A DNA stretch of 54,711 nt from contig NZ_QGHC01000016.1 in assembly GCF_003148905.1 (NCBI RefSeq), positions 1-54,711 on the forward strand, in the 5' to 3' direction. The position numbers and the translations under genes are program-made. The notes beneath the pieces are model-generated. The model was not told where the DNA came from. It made no database searches and saw only the letters and a list, made by a program, of their open reading frames with translations. Positions 29,088 through 38,206 of this stretch are shown here, piece after piece. The number at the start of each line of letters is the position of its first letter. The stretch's first letter is position 1. This stretch comes from Fulvimonas soli (GTDB lineage Bacteria > Pseudomonadota > Gammaproteobacteria > Xanthomonadales > Rhodanobacteraceae).

Positions 29088-30013
29088 GGCGCGGCCGCTT
29101 CCGCCGGCGGCGCGCGGTGTGGCGACAGCGTCCACACGTAGGCGCCCACCAGCCGCGCGCGGGTCTCGCCCAGCGCCGGGCGCCAGGCCGGCATGCTGCC
29201 GCTGCGGCCCTCGGCGATGGTCCTGTGCAGCGCCGCCTTGCCGCCGCCGTACAGCCAGTAGCTGTCGGTCAGGTCCGGCGCGCCCAGCATCGGGTTGCCC
29301 TTGCCCTGCGCGCCGTGGCAGGCCGCGCAGACGGTGGAGAACAGCGCCTGGCCGCGCCCGGCCGCCGCGTCCGCCGGCTGGCCCGGCCGCGACAGCGACT
29401 GCACGTAGGCGACCACGTCGTCGACCGCGCTGGCGCCGCCCTGCGCGGTCAGCGTCTCGCCCCAGGCCGGCATCACGGCGGTGCGGCCGTCGAGGATGGT
29501 CTCCAGGATGCGCTCCGGCGTGCCGCCCCAGTGCCAGATGTCGTCGGTCAGGTCGGGGAAGCCGGTCGCGCCGTGCCCCGCGGAGCCGTGGCAGGCCGCG
29601 CAGGTGTTGGCGAAGATCGTGCGGCCGATGGCCACCGCGCCGGGGTCCTTCGCCAGCGCGTCGATCGGCTTGCCGGCGTAGGGCCTGAGGGTGTCCTCCA
29701 GCCGCGCGTCCTCGGTCGCCTTCTCCTGCGCCCACTCGGTCCTGGAGCTCCAGTGGCCGAAGCCGCGGAGGTGGCCCACGCCGTACCACAGCAGGTAGCC
29801 CACGCTGAACACGATGGTGATGTAGAACAGGTTGATCCACCAGCGCGGCAGCGGCTTGTTGTACTCGGTGAGATCGCCGTCCCACACGTGGCCGGTCTCG
29901 TCCGGCTTCGGGTCGCCCGCGCGGCGGCGGCTGTGGCTCATCAGCAGCCAGGCGCAGCCGGCGATGTTCAGCGCCACCAGGGCGACCACGTACCACGTCC
30001 ATGCCCAGGTCAT
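29084..30013 (-). CDS. ccoP: cbb3 oxidase subunit III, di-haem cytochrome c (CcoP)
   Basis: 309 residues. Two N-terminal helices (about 5-25 and 58-78) anchor a periplasmic part with two c-type haem sites, CAACH at 138-142 and CAACH at 229-233, each followed by a methionine ligand in MPAW contexts. The GHVWDGDLTEYNKPLPRWW motif is diagnostic. It receives electrons from soluble cytochromes and passes them to CcoO and CcoN. Confidence 0.96.
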   Translation of the reverse strand: MTWAWTWYVVALVALNIAGCAWLLMSHSRRRAGDPKPDETGHVWDGDLTEYNKPLPRWWINLFYITIVFSVGYLLWYGVGHLRGFGHWSSRTEWAQEKATEDARLEDTLRPYAGKPIDALAKDPGAVAIGRTIFANTCAACHGSAGHGATGFPDLTDDIWHWGGTPERILETILDGRTAVMPAWGETLTAQGGASAVDDVVAYVQSLSRPGQPADAAAGRGQALFSTVCAACHGAQGKGNPMLGAPDLTDSYWLYGGGKAALHRTIAEGRSGSMPAWRPALGETRARLVGAYVWTLSPHRAPPAEAAAP

Positions 30014-30147
30014 GGCGTCTTCTCCTCATCGTCCAGGGGCAGCTTGGCGGCTTCCTCCAGCGCGCGGGCGTGCCGGGGCAGCCACAGCCAGATGCAGCCG
30101 GCGACGAACAGCAGCAGCAGCGCTGCGGTGATCAGGCCCGGTACCAT
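30010..30147 (-). CDS. ccoQ: cbb3 oxidase subunit IV (CcoQ)
   Basis: 45 residues: one helix (PGLITAALLLLFVAGCIWLWL) and a short charged tail. The start lies one base after the ccoO stop and the stop overlaps the ccoP start by four bases. Size, topology and position identify CcoQ, which stabilises the CcoNOP complex. Confidence 0.9.
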   Translation of the reverse strand: MVPGLITAALLLLFVAGCIWLWLPRHARALEEAAKLPLDDEEKTP

Positions 30148-30148
30148 G

Positions 30149-30796
30149 TCAGTCCTCCCCCTGCTGCACCTGGTCGTCCGCCTTCGACAGGTGGGTGCCC
30201 AGGCCCTGCAGGTAGGCGACCACCGCGTCGAGCTCGGTCTTGCCCTCCACCGCGGCGGGCGCCGCCGCGATCTCGGCATCGGTGTACGGGTCGCCGACGC
30301 GCTGCAGGGCGCGCATGTGCCGCGCGATCTCCGCGCCGTCCAGCTTGTGTCCGGCCAGCCACGGGTAGGCGGGCATGTTGGACTCGGGCACCACGTCGCG
30401 CGGGTCGTTGAGGTGCGCGCGGTGCCAGTCGGCCGAGTAGCCGCGCAGGCCGACACGGGCCAGGTCCGGCCCGGTGCGCTTGCTGCCCCACTGGAACGGG
30501 TGGTCGTAGACCGACTCGCCCGCCAGCGAGTAGTGCCCGTAGCGCTCGGTCTCGAAGCGCAGGGTGCGCACCATCTGCGAATGGCAGTTGTAGCAGCCCT
30601 CGCGGATGTAGACGTCGCGGCCGGCCAGCTCCAGCGCCGGGTACGGCTTGACCCCCGGCAGCGGCTTGATCGCCTCGGCCTGGAACATCAGCGGCACGAT
30701 CTCCGCCAGCCCGCCGAAGGAGACCGCCACAGCGATCAGGATGGCCATCAGGCCGATGTTCTTCTCGATCTTGTCGTGTGCGTGTGTGTGGCTCAT
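30149..30796 (-). CDS. ccoO: cbb3 oxidase subunit II, mono-haem cytochrome c (CcoO)
   Basis: 215 residues from ATG 30796 ([13 protein letters not shown]), preferred over an upstream start at 30820 because this is the normal CcoO N-terminus. One helix is followed by the single haem site CYNCH at 68-72 in [13 protein letters not shown], with the methionine ligand in NMPAYPW. It starts 10 bases after the ccoN stop. Confidence 0.96.
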   Translation of the reverse strand: MSHTHAHDKIEKNIGLMAILIAVAVSFGGLAEIVPLMFQAEAIKPLPGVKPYPALELAGRDVYIREGCYNCHSQMVRTLRFETERYGHYSLAGESVYDHPFQWGSKRTGPDLARVGLRGYSADWHRAHLNDPRDVVPESNMPAYPWLAGHKLDGAEIARHMRALQRVGDPYTDAEIAAAPAAVEGKTELDAVVAYLQGLGTHLSKADDQVQQGED

Positions 30797-30806
30797 GGCC
30801 GGTCCT

Positions 30807-32240
30807 CTAGGCGCGGGCATCGGAAACGTCCGGCGGCAGGACCGCCTGCGGCGCGGGCGCCGCGACGGCCTCCCGGAAGGTCCTGAACACGTTCCAGGCC
30901 ATCACCAGCATGCCGGCGAGCACGATCAGGCCGCCGCCGAGCCGGAACAGGTAGTAGGGCTTGGTGGCGTTGAGCGCCTCGACGAAGGAATAGACCAGCG
31001 TGCCGTTGTCCGGGTCGGTGGCGCGCCACATCAGGCCCTGCATCACGCCGGCGATCCACATCGAGGCGATGTAGACGACCAGGCCGATCGTGTGCAGCCA
31101 GAAGTGCGTGTCGATCAGCTTGACCGAGTACATCCTCGGCAGGCCGAGCAGGCGCGGCAGCATCGCGTAGATCGAGCCGATCGAGATCATCGCCACCCAG
31201 CCCAGCGCGCCGGAGTGCACGTGGCCGATGGTCCAGTCGGTGTAGTGGCTGAGCGAGTTGACCGTCTTGATCGACATCATCGGTCCCTCGAACGTGCTCA
31301 TCATGTAGAACGAGAGCGAGACGATGAGGAACTTCAGGATCGGGTCGGTGCGCAGCTTGTACCAGACGCCCGACAGGGTGAGGATGCCGTTGATCGCGCC
31401 GCCCCACGAGGGCGCCAGCAGGATCAGCGAGAACACCATGCCCAGCGACTGCGCCCAGTCGGGCAGCGCCGTGTACTGCAGGTGGTGCGGGCCGGCCCAC
31501 ATGTACACCGCGATCAGCGCCCAGAAGTGCACGATCGACAGCCGGTAGGAGTAGATCGGCCGGCCGGCCTGCTTGGGCACGAAGTAGTACATCATGCCGA
31601 GGAAGGCGGTGGTCAGGAAGAAGCCCACCGCGTTGTGCCCGTACCACCACTGCACCATCGCGTCGACCGTGCCGGAGTACACCGGGTACGACTTGAACGC
31701 CCCGGCCGGGATGGCGATGTTGTTGACCACGTGCAGCAGCGCCACCGCGATGATGTAGGCGCCGTAGAACCAGTTGGCGACGTAGATGTGCTTGACCTTG
31801 CGCCGGGCGATGGTGCCGAAGAACAGCACCGCGTAGGCGACCCACACGATGGTGATCAGCACGTCGATGGGCCACTCCAGCTCCGCGTACTCCTTGCCCT
31901 GCGTGTAGCCGAGCGGCAGGGTGACCGCGGCGGCCACGATCACCAGCTGCCAGCCCCAGAACACGAACGACGCCAGCCGGTCCGACAGCAGCCGCACGTG
32001 GCAGGTGCGCTGCACCGTGTACAGGCTGGTGGCGAACAGGGCCGAGCCGCCGAAGGCGAAGATCACCGCGTTGGTGTGCAGCGGGCGCAGCCGTCCGTAG
32101 CTGAGCCAGGGCAGGTTGAAGTCGAGGGAAGGCCAGTACAGCTGCGCCGCGATCAGCACGCCGACCAGCATGCCGACCACTCCCCATACCACGGTCATCA
32201 CGGCGAACTGCCGCACGACCCTGTCGTTGTAGCTTTCCAC
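30807..32240 (-). CDS. ccoN: cbb3 oxidase catalytic subunit I (CcoN)
   Basis: 477 residues from GTG 32240. This start is chosen over a GTG at 32258 because GAGGAGG lies six bases before it and the product begins [11 protein letters not shown], as CcoN does. Haem and copper ligands are in place: His55 (low-spin haem b), His202, His252 and His253 (copper B region), and His340 and His342 (haem b3 and haem b). It reduces oxygen to water at very low oxygen, pumping protons. First gene of the operon; an FNR/Anr-like box lies upstream. Confidence 0.96.
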   Translation of the reverse strand: MESYNDRVVRQFAVMTVVWGVVGMLVGVLIAAQLYWPSLDFNLPWLSYGRLRPLHTNAVIFAFGGSALFATSLYTVQRTCHVRLLSDRLASFVFWGWQLVIVAAAVTLPLGYTQGKEYAELEWPIDVLITIVWVAYAVLFFGTIARRKVKHIYVANWFYGAYIIAVALLHVVNNIAIPAGAFKSYPVYSGTVDAMVQWWYGHNAVGFFLTTAFLGMMYYFVPKQAGRPIYSYRLSIVHFWALIAVYMWAGPHHLQYTALPDWAQSLGMVFSLILLAPSWGGAINGILTLSGVWYKLRTDPILKFLIVSLSFYMMSTFEGPMMSIKTVNSLSHYTDWTIGHVHSGALGWVAMISIGSIYAMLPRLLGLPRMYSVKLIDTHFWLHTIGLVVYIASMWIAGVMQGLMWRATDPDNGTLVYSFVEALNATKPYYLFRLGGGLIVLAGMLVMAWNVFRTFREAVAAPAPQAVLPPDVSDARA

Positions 32241-32299
32241 TCGCCGCCTCCTCAGCACGGAAACGGCGGCGAGTGTGGAGAACGGCCGGCGGGCCGCAG

Positions 32300-32313
32300 T
32301 TGACCACAGTCAA
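32300..32313 (-). promoter_or_regulatory. FNR/Anr-type operator of the cco operon
   Basis: TTGACCACAGTCAA is a perfect 5-bp palindrome of the FNR/CRP half-site type (TTGAY-N4-RTCAA). Its centre at 32306.5 puts a class II start point near 32265, with a weak -10 (CACACT) at 32277-32272. This leaves a 25-base leader that holds the GAGGAGG site before the chosen CcoN GTG. Oxygen control of cbb3 genes by FNR or Anr is the rule in related bacteria. Confidence 0.7.
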
Positions 32314-32375
32314 TTTCCGCGCCGGGCGCGGATGGCGCGCTTTGTCGCAGGCGGCGCCCGCCGCGGCGGGCGCAA

Positions 32376-32408
32376 ATATCTCTCCATCTCGAAAAAGAGA
32401 TATACAAT
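32376..32408 (+). promoter_or_regulatory. Nested palindromes and -10 box before metF
   Basis: ATATCTCT (32376-32383) pairs with AGAGATAT (32396-32403), and inside lies ATCTCGAAAAAGAGAT (32386-32401). The palindrome overlaps a good -10, TACAAT (32403-32408), so a bound repressor would block RNA polymerase. A methionine-cycle regulator such as the ArsR-family SahR is a reasonable guess but is not shown by the sequence. Confidence 0.6.
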
Positions 32409-32437
32409 GGCCCGCGCCATCCCACGGAACCGCCGCG

Positions 32438-33262
32438 ATGCCGTCCATCAGCTTCGAATTCTTCCCGCCCAAGACCGAGGAGCAGCGCGCCCAGCTGGAC
32501 CGCACCACCGCGCTGCTCAAGCCGCATGCGCCCGACTACGTCTCGGTGACCTTCGGCGCCGGCGGCTCCACCCTGAGCTACACCGGCGAGACGGTGGCGC
32601 GGCTGCACCGCGAGCACGGCCTGGAGGTGGCGCCGCACCTGTCGTGCATGGGCGGCACGCGCCAGGAGATCGCCGCGCTGCTGGACGGCTACCGCGCCGC
32701 CGGCTACCGCCGCCTGGTGGCGCTGCGCGGCGACCTGCCCTCGGGCATGGCCTCGCCGGGCGACTTCCGCTACGCCGCCGAGCTGGTGCGCTTCATCCGC
32801 GCGCACTCGGGCGACCATTTCCACGTCGAGGTGGCGGCCTACCCGGAAATCCACCCGCAGGCCGAGGACGCGCTGGCGGACCTGAAGCACTTCAAGGCCA
32901 AGGTGGAGGCCGGCGCGGACGGCGCGATCACCCAGTACTTCTTCAACCCCGACGCCTACTTCCGCTTCGTCGACGACGCCCGCCGGCTGGGCGTGGCGGT
33001 GCCGATCGTGCCGGGCATCATGCCGATCGCCAACTTCGGCCAGCTCAAGCGCTTCTCCGACGCCTGCGGCGCGGAGATCCCGCGCTGGATCGCCAAGCGC
33101 ATGCAGGCGCATGGCGACGACGCCGAGGCGATCCGCGAGCTGGGCGCGGACGTGGTGGCGCAGCTGTGCCGGCGGCTGCTCGACGGCGGCGCGCCGGGCC
33201 TGCACTTCTACACCTTGAACCGCGCCCGCCCGACCCTGGCGATCCTCGACCGGCTGCACTGA
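32438..33262 (+). CDS. metF: 5,10-methylenetetrahydrofolate reductase
   Basis: 274 residues from ATG 32438. The start is set by the MPSISFEFFPPKT N-terminus typical of MetF; the frame remains open to 32273 but crosses the promoter. It reduces methylene-THF to methyl-THF with FAD, supplying methyl groups for methionine. The catalytic glutamate is in FEFFPP, and VTFGAGGS, LRGDLP and QYFFNPDAY are conserved. Together with AhcY it serves the methionine cycle. Confidence 0.96.
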   Translation: MPSISFEFFPPKTEEQRAQLDRTTALLKPHAPDYVSVTFGAGGSTLSYTGETVARLHREHGLEVAPHLSCMGGTRQEIAALLDGYRAAGYRRLVALRGDLPSGMASPGDFRYAAELVRFIRAHSGDHFHVEVAAYPEIHPQAEDALADLKHFKAKVEAGADGAITQYFFNPDAYFRFVDDARRLGVAVPIVPGIMPIANFGQLKRFSDACGAEIPRWIAKRMQAHGDDAEAIRELGADVVAQLCRRLLDGGAPGLHFYTLNRARPTLAILDRLH

Positions 33263-33294
33263 CCGCGGCGGCGCCCGGCACTATCCTGCCGAGG

Positions 33295-33855
33295 ATGCGC
33301 CCCGCCCTGCTCCTGCTGCTGCTCGCCCTGCCCTGGCCGCTCCCCGCGGCGGCGCAGACGATCCACCACTGCGTCGACGCGCGCGGCAACCCGGTGTTCA
33401 CCGACCGCCAGTGCAGCGACCTGCAGGCCGTGCCGTACACGCCGCGCGCCGCGCCCGAAACCGCCGCGCCCGCCGCCGCGCCGCCGCTGCTGTGCGCGGC
33501 GGATTTCAGCGCATTGCGGCAGGCGGTGGTCGAGGCGTTCGCCACCCGCGACGCCAACCGGCTGGCCGGGCTGATGCTGTGGGAAGGCCACGGCCGCCAG
33601 GGCGTGGTGGCCGGCATCCGCCGGCTGGCGGCGCTGATGGAGCGGCCGCTGGTCGAAGTGGGCCGGGCCTCGTCCGAGGCCACGGACGACGACGGCCCGC
33701 CCGACGCCGCCATGCCGGACGCCGTGCCCGCGGACACGGCGCAGACGCCGCCCGAGCTGGTGCTGCGCACCGCCTCGTCCGACGGCAGCGGCGTGCCGGA
33801 CGAGACCCGCTTCGCGGTCGTGCGCCGCTCCGGCTGCCTCTGGCTGCGGCCGTAG
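33295..33855 (+). CDS. DUF4124 domain exported protein
   Basis: 186 residues. A signal peptide (RPALLLLLLALPWPLPAAAQ) is followed by a DUF4124 core (HHCVDARGNPVFTDRQC, about 23-39) and a longer C-terminal region of unknown fold. DUF4124 proteins are common small periplasmic proteins of unassigned function in this order. It follows metF by 32 bases and may be read from the same transcript. Confidence 0.75.
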   Translation: MRPALLLLLLALPWPLPAAAQTIHHCVDARGNPVFTDRQCSDLQAVPYTPRAAPETAAPAAAPPLLCAADFSALRQAVVEAFATRDANRLAGLMLWEGHGRQGVVAGIRRLAALMERPLVEVGRASSEATDDDGPPDAAMPDAVPADTAQTPPELVLRTASSDGSGVPDETRFAVVRRSGCLWLRP

Positions 33856-33917
33856 GCGTCCGGGTTCGCGGAAGGCGGCGAGCCGGTATCATGGGCGGTC
33901 CCCTCCGGAGAATCGCC

Positions 33918-34835
33918 ATGGCGCAGCAATACCCCGACTGGATCTGGCACAACGGCGCGATCAAGCCCTGGGCCGAGGCCACCACCCACGTGATGGCGCA
34001 CGCGCTGCACTACGGCTCGTCCGTGTTCGAGGGCATCCGCAGCTACGTGACCCCGGACGGCGCGGCGATCTTCCGCCTCACCGACCACCTCAAGCGGCTG
34101 TACCAGTCGGCGAAGATCTACGACATGGCCCTGCCCTACACGCAGGACCAGCTCGCCGCGGCCTGCCGCGAGGTGATCCGGAAGAACGGCCTGGCCGCCG
34201 CCTACCTGCGCCCGGTGGCCTACCGCGGCCTGGGCGGCTTCGGCCTTTCCGCCGAGACGCCGATCGACGTGGCGGTAGCGGCCTGGCCGATGGGCCCCTA
34301 CCTCGGCCCCGAGGCGCTGGAGCAGGGCATCACCGCCTGCGTGTCGAGCTGGCAGCGCTTCGCGCCCAACACCATTCCCGCCGGCGCCAAGGCCGGCGGC
34401 AACTACCTCTCCGGCCAGCTGATCGCGCGCGAGGCGCGCCGGCTGGGCTTCGGCGAGGGCATCGCGCTGGCCGCCGGCGGCCTGCTCAGCGAGGGCGCGG
34501 GCGAGAACCTGTTCCTGGTGTTCGACGGCGTGCTGCACACCACGCCGGCCAGCGCCTCCATCCTCACCGGCATCACCCGCGACACGCTCAAGGTGCTGGC
34601 GCGCGAGGACGGCATCGAGGTGGTCGAGCGCGACATCCCGCGCGAGTACCTGTACCTGGCCGACGAGGTGCTGATGTGCGGCACCGCCGCCGAGGTCACG
34701 CCGATCCGCGCCATCGACGGCAAGCCGGTCGGCGCCGGCAAGGCCGGTCCCGTCACCCGCCGCCTGCAGGAGCTGTACTTCGGCCTGTTCGACGGCCGCA
34801 CGCATGACAAGTGGGGCTGGCTGGAGTCGGTCTGA
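33918..34835 (+). CDS. ilvE: Branched-chain amino acid aminotransferase
   Basis: 305 residues from ATG 33918 with CGGAG upstream. A fold-type IV PLP enzyme that transfers amino groups to and from leucine, isoleucine and valine keto acids. The PLP lysine is Lys158 in PAGAKAGGNYLSG. SEGAGENLF, GITRDT and the closing GRTHDKWGWL motif are all as in E. coli IlvE. Length is normal. The transcript ends at the bidirectional terminator at 34902-34933. Confidence 0.96.
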   Translation: MAQQYPDWIWHNGAIKPWAEATTHVMAHALHYGSSVFEGIRSYVTPDGAAIFRLTDHLKRLYQSAKIYDMALPYTQDQLAAACREVIRKNGLAAAYLRPVAYRGLGGFGLSAETPIDVAVAAWPMGPYLGPEALEQGITACVSSWQRFAPNTIPAGAKAGGNYLSGQLIAREARRLGFGEGIALAAGGLLSEGAGENLFLVFDGVLHTTPASASILTGITRDTLKVLAREDGIEVVERDIPREYLYLADEVLMCGTAAEVTPIRAIDGKPVGAGKAGPVTRRLQELYFGLFDGRTHDKWGWLESV

Positions 34836-34901
34836 GGGAAGAGGGATGAAGGGCGAGTAGCGAGGGCGCCATTCGCGGCGCCTTGCACCACGGAGACGCA
34901 A

Positions 34902-34933
34902 ACGAAAGCGCCCCGCATGCGGGGCGCTTTCGT
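34902..34933. terminator. Bidirectional terminator between ilvE and the sensor kinase
   Basis: ACGAAAGCGCCCC (34902-34914) and GGGGCGCTTTCGT (34921-34933) form a 13-bp perfect stem, with T-rich ends in both directions. It serves the convergent ilvE and histidine kinase genes. Confidence 0.88.
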
Positions 34934-35022
34934 CTCGTGCGAGGCCTATTTGCCCGGAGCCGCCGGGCTGGCGCGACCATCCATGCCCGTGCCCGCGCTA
35001 CTCACTATTCACTACTCGTCCC

Positions 35023-36315
35023 TCACCCCTGCCTCCCGAACACGATGCTGGCAATCGCCCCGTTGGCGTCGGCGCGCGGGCGCATCGACACGTCCCAGCC
35101 GTACAGGTCGCACAGCCGGCGCACGATCGCCAGGCCCAGCCCGGCGCCGCTGCCGCCCGCGCCCTCGCCGCGCACGCCGCGCTGGAACAGCCGCTCGGCG
35201 TCCTCCGGCTTGATGCCCGGGCCGGTGTCGATCACCTCGACACGGTCGCTGCCGATCTCCACCCGCACCATGCCCTGCAGCGTGTACTTGATCGCGTTGC
35301 CGATCAGGTTGGTCAGCGCCACCGACAGCACCGAGGCCGGCGCGTTGACGGTGAGCGGCGCGTTCACCGCCAGCTCGATGCCCAGCGGCTTGTCGCGCAT
35401 CTGCGGGCGCTGGCTCTCGATCACGTCGGCGGCCACCTTGGCCACCTCGGTGGTCTCGCCGCGGGTGGGGCCGCGCCGCTCGGCGCGCGAGAGCAGCAGC
35501 AGCGCCTCGATCAGCTCGGTGGCCTGGCGCGAGGCGCGCTCGATGCGCTTCAGGCGCTCGCGCAGCTTGTCGGTGAGGTCGGGCGAGGCCTGCAGCAGCT
35601 CGGTGGTGCTGGCGATCACCGCCAGCGGCGTGCGCAGCTCGTGGCTGACGTCGGAATTGAACTCGCGGTCGCGCTCGACCATCGCGGTGAGCTTCTCGGC
35701 GTAGGCGTCCAGCGCCTGCGCCAGCTCGCCCACCTCGTCGTCGGCGAAGTGCGGCGCCAGCGGCTCGGCCTTGCCGTTCTTGCGGAAGTCGCGCAGGCGC
35801 TGCGCCAGCTCGGTGACCGGCTTGAGCACCTTGCGCGACAGCCACAGGCCGATCGCCAGCGAGAGCAGGCCGAACAGGAACACCGCGCCGATCACGCTGA
35901 ACAGCAGCTGCTGCTTGCCGAGGTCGTCGCGGCTGATGTCGTAGCTCAGGAAGGCGATCAGGCCGTACTTGCGGCTCACCGCCAGCTTGTAGTGCCGCTG
36001 GCGCCCGTGCTCGTCCACCTCGTGCATGTCGTACACGCCGGTGTCGAGGTTCTGCCAGGCCAGCGGCGCCTTGTAGATGGTGCGGTCGCTCCACAGCCAC
36101 GCGGTGACCAGCTCCGACTGCAGCGGCTGGTCGGGGTGGTCGTGCTTGTTCTCCACCGCCTGGTTGACGTCGTTCTGCAGGCTGGCGTTGATCAGCTGGT
36201 CCTCCACCCGCGAGCGGATGTCCAGCGACGCCAACGCGAACAGCGCGCTCAGTCCGAAGCCGAACAGCGCGAAGGAGACGACCAGGCGGAAGCGCAGCTT
36301 ACGTCTGGACCGCAT
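35023..36315 (-). CDS. Sensor histidine kinase
   Basis: 430 residues. Helix 1 (about 12-30), a periplasmic sensor domain (about 31-135) and helix 2 (about 137-159) are followed by HAMP (160-212) and a HisKA domain with phospho-acceptor His225 in SDVSHELRTP. The HATPase domain has N (NLIGNAIKY), G1 (DTGPGI) and G2 (GSGAGLGLAI) boxes. The signal is unknown. Its start overlaps the response regulator gene by 17 bases, so the two form one transcript, regulator first. Confidence 0.92.
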   Translation of the reverse strand: MRSRRKLRFRLVVSFALFGFGLSALFALASLDIRSRVEDQLINASLQNDVNQAVENKHDHPDQPLQSELVTAWLWSDRTIYKAPLAWQNLDTGVYDMHEVDEHGRQRHYKLAVSRKYGLIAFLSYDISRDDLGKQQLLFSVIGAVFLFGLLSLAIGLWLSRKVLKPVTELAQRLRDFRKNGKAEPLAPHFADDEVGELAQALDAYAEKLTAMVERDREFNSDVSHELRTPLAVIASTTELLQASPDLTDKLRERLKRIERASRQATELIEALLLLSRAERRGPTRGETTEVAKVAADVIESQRPQMRDKPLGIELAVNAPLTVNAPASVLSVALTNLIGNAIKYTLQGMVRVEIGSDRVEVIDTGPGIKPEDAERLFQRGVRGEGAGGSGAGLGLAIVRRLCDLYGWDVSMRPRADANGAIASIVFGRQG

Positions 36316-36985
36316 CCGGATCGACCATCCGATAGCCGATGCCGTGCCGCGTGTGGATCAGCGGCTTGTCGAACGGCTTGTCGATCGCCGCGCGCAGGCC
36401 GTGGATGTGCACGCGCAGGGAGTCGCTGTCCGGCAGCTCCTCGCCCCACACCCGCTGCTCCAGGTCCTGCCGCGTCACCACCGAGGGGCTGGCTTCCATC
36501 AGCGCCTGCAGCAGCTTCAGGCCGATCGGGTTCAACTGGATCGACTTGCCGTCGCGGGTCACGGTGAGCGTGTCCAGGTTGTAGGTGAGGTCGCCCACCT
36601 TCAGCACGCGGCTCTGCGGGCCCTTGCCGCGGCGCGCCAGCACCTCCAGCCGCGCGGCCAGCTCCTGCAGCGCGAACGGCTTGGTCATGTAGTCGTCGGC
36701 GCCGGACTCGAAGCCGGTGAGCTTCTGCTCCAGCGCGTCGCGCGCGGTGAGCATCAGGATCGGCGTCTGCTTGTGCGCCTCGTGGCGCAGCTTCTTGGCC
36801 ACGTCCAGCCCGTCCATGCCGGGCAGGGTCAGGTCCAGCACGATCACGTCGAAATCGTGCACCACCGCCAGGTGCAGGCCGGTCACGCCGTCGCCGGCGA
36901 AGTCCACCACGTGGCCGCGGTCTTCCAGATAATCGCCGATGTTGGTCGCGATATCGCTGTTGTCTTCGATCACCAGTACGCGCAT
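36299..36985 (-). CDS. OmpR/PhoB family response regulator
   Basis: 228 residues from ATG 36985. The receiver domain has the acidic pocket (Glu7, Asp8), phospho-acceptor Asp51 in VLDLTLPGMDG, and Lys102 in MTKPF. The C-terminal winged helix (about 128-222) contains SDSLRVHIHGLRAAIDKPF and a TRHGIGYRMV wing. It is partnered with the downstream kinase. The longer frame to 37129 has no conserved extension. Confidence 0.93.
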   Translation of the reverse strand: MRVLVIEDNSDIATNIGDYLEDRGHVVDFAGDGVTGLHLAVVHDFDVIVLDLTLPGMDGLDVAKKLRHEAHKQTPILMLTARDALEQKLTGFESGADDYMTKPFALQELAARLEVLARRGKGPQSRVLKVGDLTYNLDTLTVTRDGKSIQLNPIGLKLLQALMEASPSVVTRQDLEQRVWGEELPDSDSLRVHIHGLRAAIDKPFDKPLIHTRHGIGYRMVDPDAVQT

Positions 36986-37327
36986 TGCGCCGCTCCGTAC
37001 ACCACCGGCACCCGGCCGTCGGAGTGCAAGCTTAACAAGCCGGCGCGGGAAAGACGCCGGCCCGGCCGCCCGCCAGCTGAACGCGCGGCTCAGGGCCCGG
37101 AGCCCGGACAAAGAAAAGCCCAGGCGCACGAGCCGATCGCGACGCCTGGGCGCAAGCTACTGCCCCGATACCGAAATCTGCTGTCACCGAAACCAGAGGT
37201 TGAAGTGTCGAGCAAATTTGCAGTGGGGCCGTTATAGGCGCCGGGCGGTTACAAGCCGGTTAACCCGATGCAGGCCGGCGGTTAACCCGCGCCGGCGGAG
37301 CCGCGGGACCGCGCGCCGGCGGGCGCG
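36986..37327. other. Intergenic stretch between the response regulator and rimK
   Basis: No gene is supported. It holds the rimK terminator (next entry) and, at about 37241-37300, two GCCGGTTAACCC/GGCGGTTAACCC copies plus a related GCGGTTACAAG. These could be binding sites for the adjacent response regulator; no promoter hexamers stand out. Confidence 0.5.
37111..37151 (-). terminator. Terminator of the rimB-rimK unit
   Basis: CGCCTGGGC and GCCCAGGCG arms (37143-37151 with 37118-37126) form a 9-bp stem. On the minus strand it is followed by TTTTCTTTG. Confidence 0.7.
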
Positions 37328-38206
37328 TCATTGGCCGACGTTGCGCTCCAGATAGCGGATGATGTGCGCCGAGACGTCCACCCCGGTGGCCGTCTCGATG
37401 CCCTCCAGGCCCGGCGAGGCGTTCACCTCCAGCAGCAGCGGGCCGCGCCGGGAGCGCAGCAGGTCGACCCCGGCGATGCCCAGCCCCACCGCCTCGGCGG
37501 CGCGCACCGCCAGGCGCCGCTCCTCCGCGCTCAGCACGGCCTTGACCGCGCTGCCGCCGCGGTGCAGGTTGGCGCGGAAGTCGCCTGGGGTGGCCTCGCG
37601 CTGCATCGCCGCCACCACCTTGCCGCCGACCACGAAGCAGCGCAGGTCGCAGCCCTTGGCCTCGGCGATGAACTCCTGCACCACGAAGTTGGCGTACAGG
37701 CCGCGGAAGGCCTCGATCACGCTCTGCGAGGCGGCGCGCTTCTCGGCCAGCACCACGCCGTTGCCCTGGCTGCCCTCGTTGAGCTTGATCACGTGCGGCG
37801 GCTCGCCCAGCAGGGCGAGCAGGTCGTCGGTGTCGTCCGGGTTGTCGCCGAACACCGTCATCGGCATCGGGATGCCCTGCGCGGCGAGCACCTGCAGGCA
37901 GCGCAGCTTGTCGCGCGCGCACAGCACCGCGCCGGACGGGTTGGGCGTGTACACGCCCAGCATCTCCAGCTGGCGCAGCACGGCGGTGCCGTAGAAGGTG
38001 CTCTGCGAGCCGATGCGCGGGATCACCGCCTCGAAGTCGCGCAGCGCCTTGCCGCGGTAGCGGATCGCCATGTCGCCGGGGGCGATGCGCACGTAGCAGC
38101 GCAGCGGGTCGAGCACGCGCACCACGTGGCCGCGCTGGCGCGCCGCCTCGACCAGCCGGCGGGTGGAATACAGCCGGGTGTTGCGCGACAGGACGGCGAT
38201 CTTCAT
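37328..38206 (-). CDS. rimK: RimK-type ATP-grasp ligase
   Basis: 292 residues. RimK adds glutamate residues to the C-terminus of ribosomal protein S6. The start [21 protein letters not shown], the ATP-grasp motifs ([23 protein letters not shown]), the [18 protein letters not shown] strand and the metal-binding [13 protein letters not shown] are all typical. Start 38206 overlaps the rimB-like stop by four bases. A RimA-type regulator was not found in the window. Confidence 0.92.
   Translation of the reverse strand: MKIAVLSRNTRLYSTRRLVEAARQRGHVVRVLDPLRCYVRIAPGDMAIRYRGKALRDFEAVIPRIGSQSTFYGTAVLRQLEMLGVYTPNPSGAVLCARDKLRCLQVLAAQGIPMPMTVFGDNPDDTDDLLALLGEPPHVIKLNEGSQGNGVVLAEKRAASQSVIEAFRGLYANFVVQEFIAEAKGCDLRCFVVGGKVVAAMQREATPGDFRANLHRGGSAVKAVLSAEERRLAVRAAEAVGLGIAGVDLLRSRRGPLLLEVNASPGLEGIETATGVDVSAHIIRYLERNVGQ

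Noticed and set aside
32241-32258. GTG at 32258 as the CcoN start
   Set aside because: It adds six residues (MLRRRR) and lies before the GAGGAGG site, which is ideally placed for the GTG at 32240.
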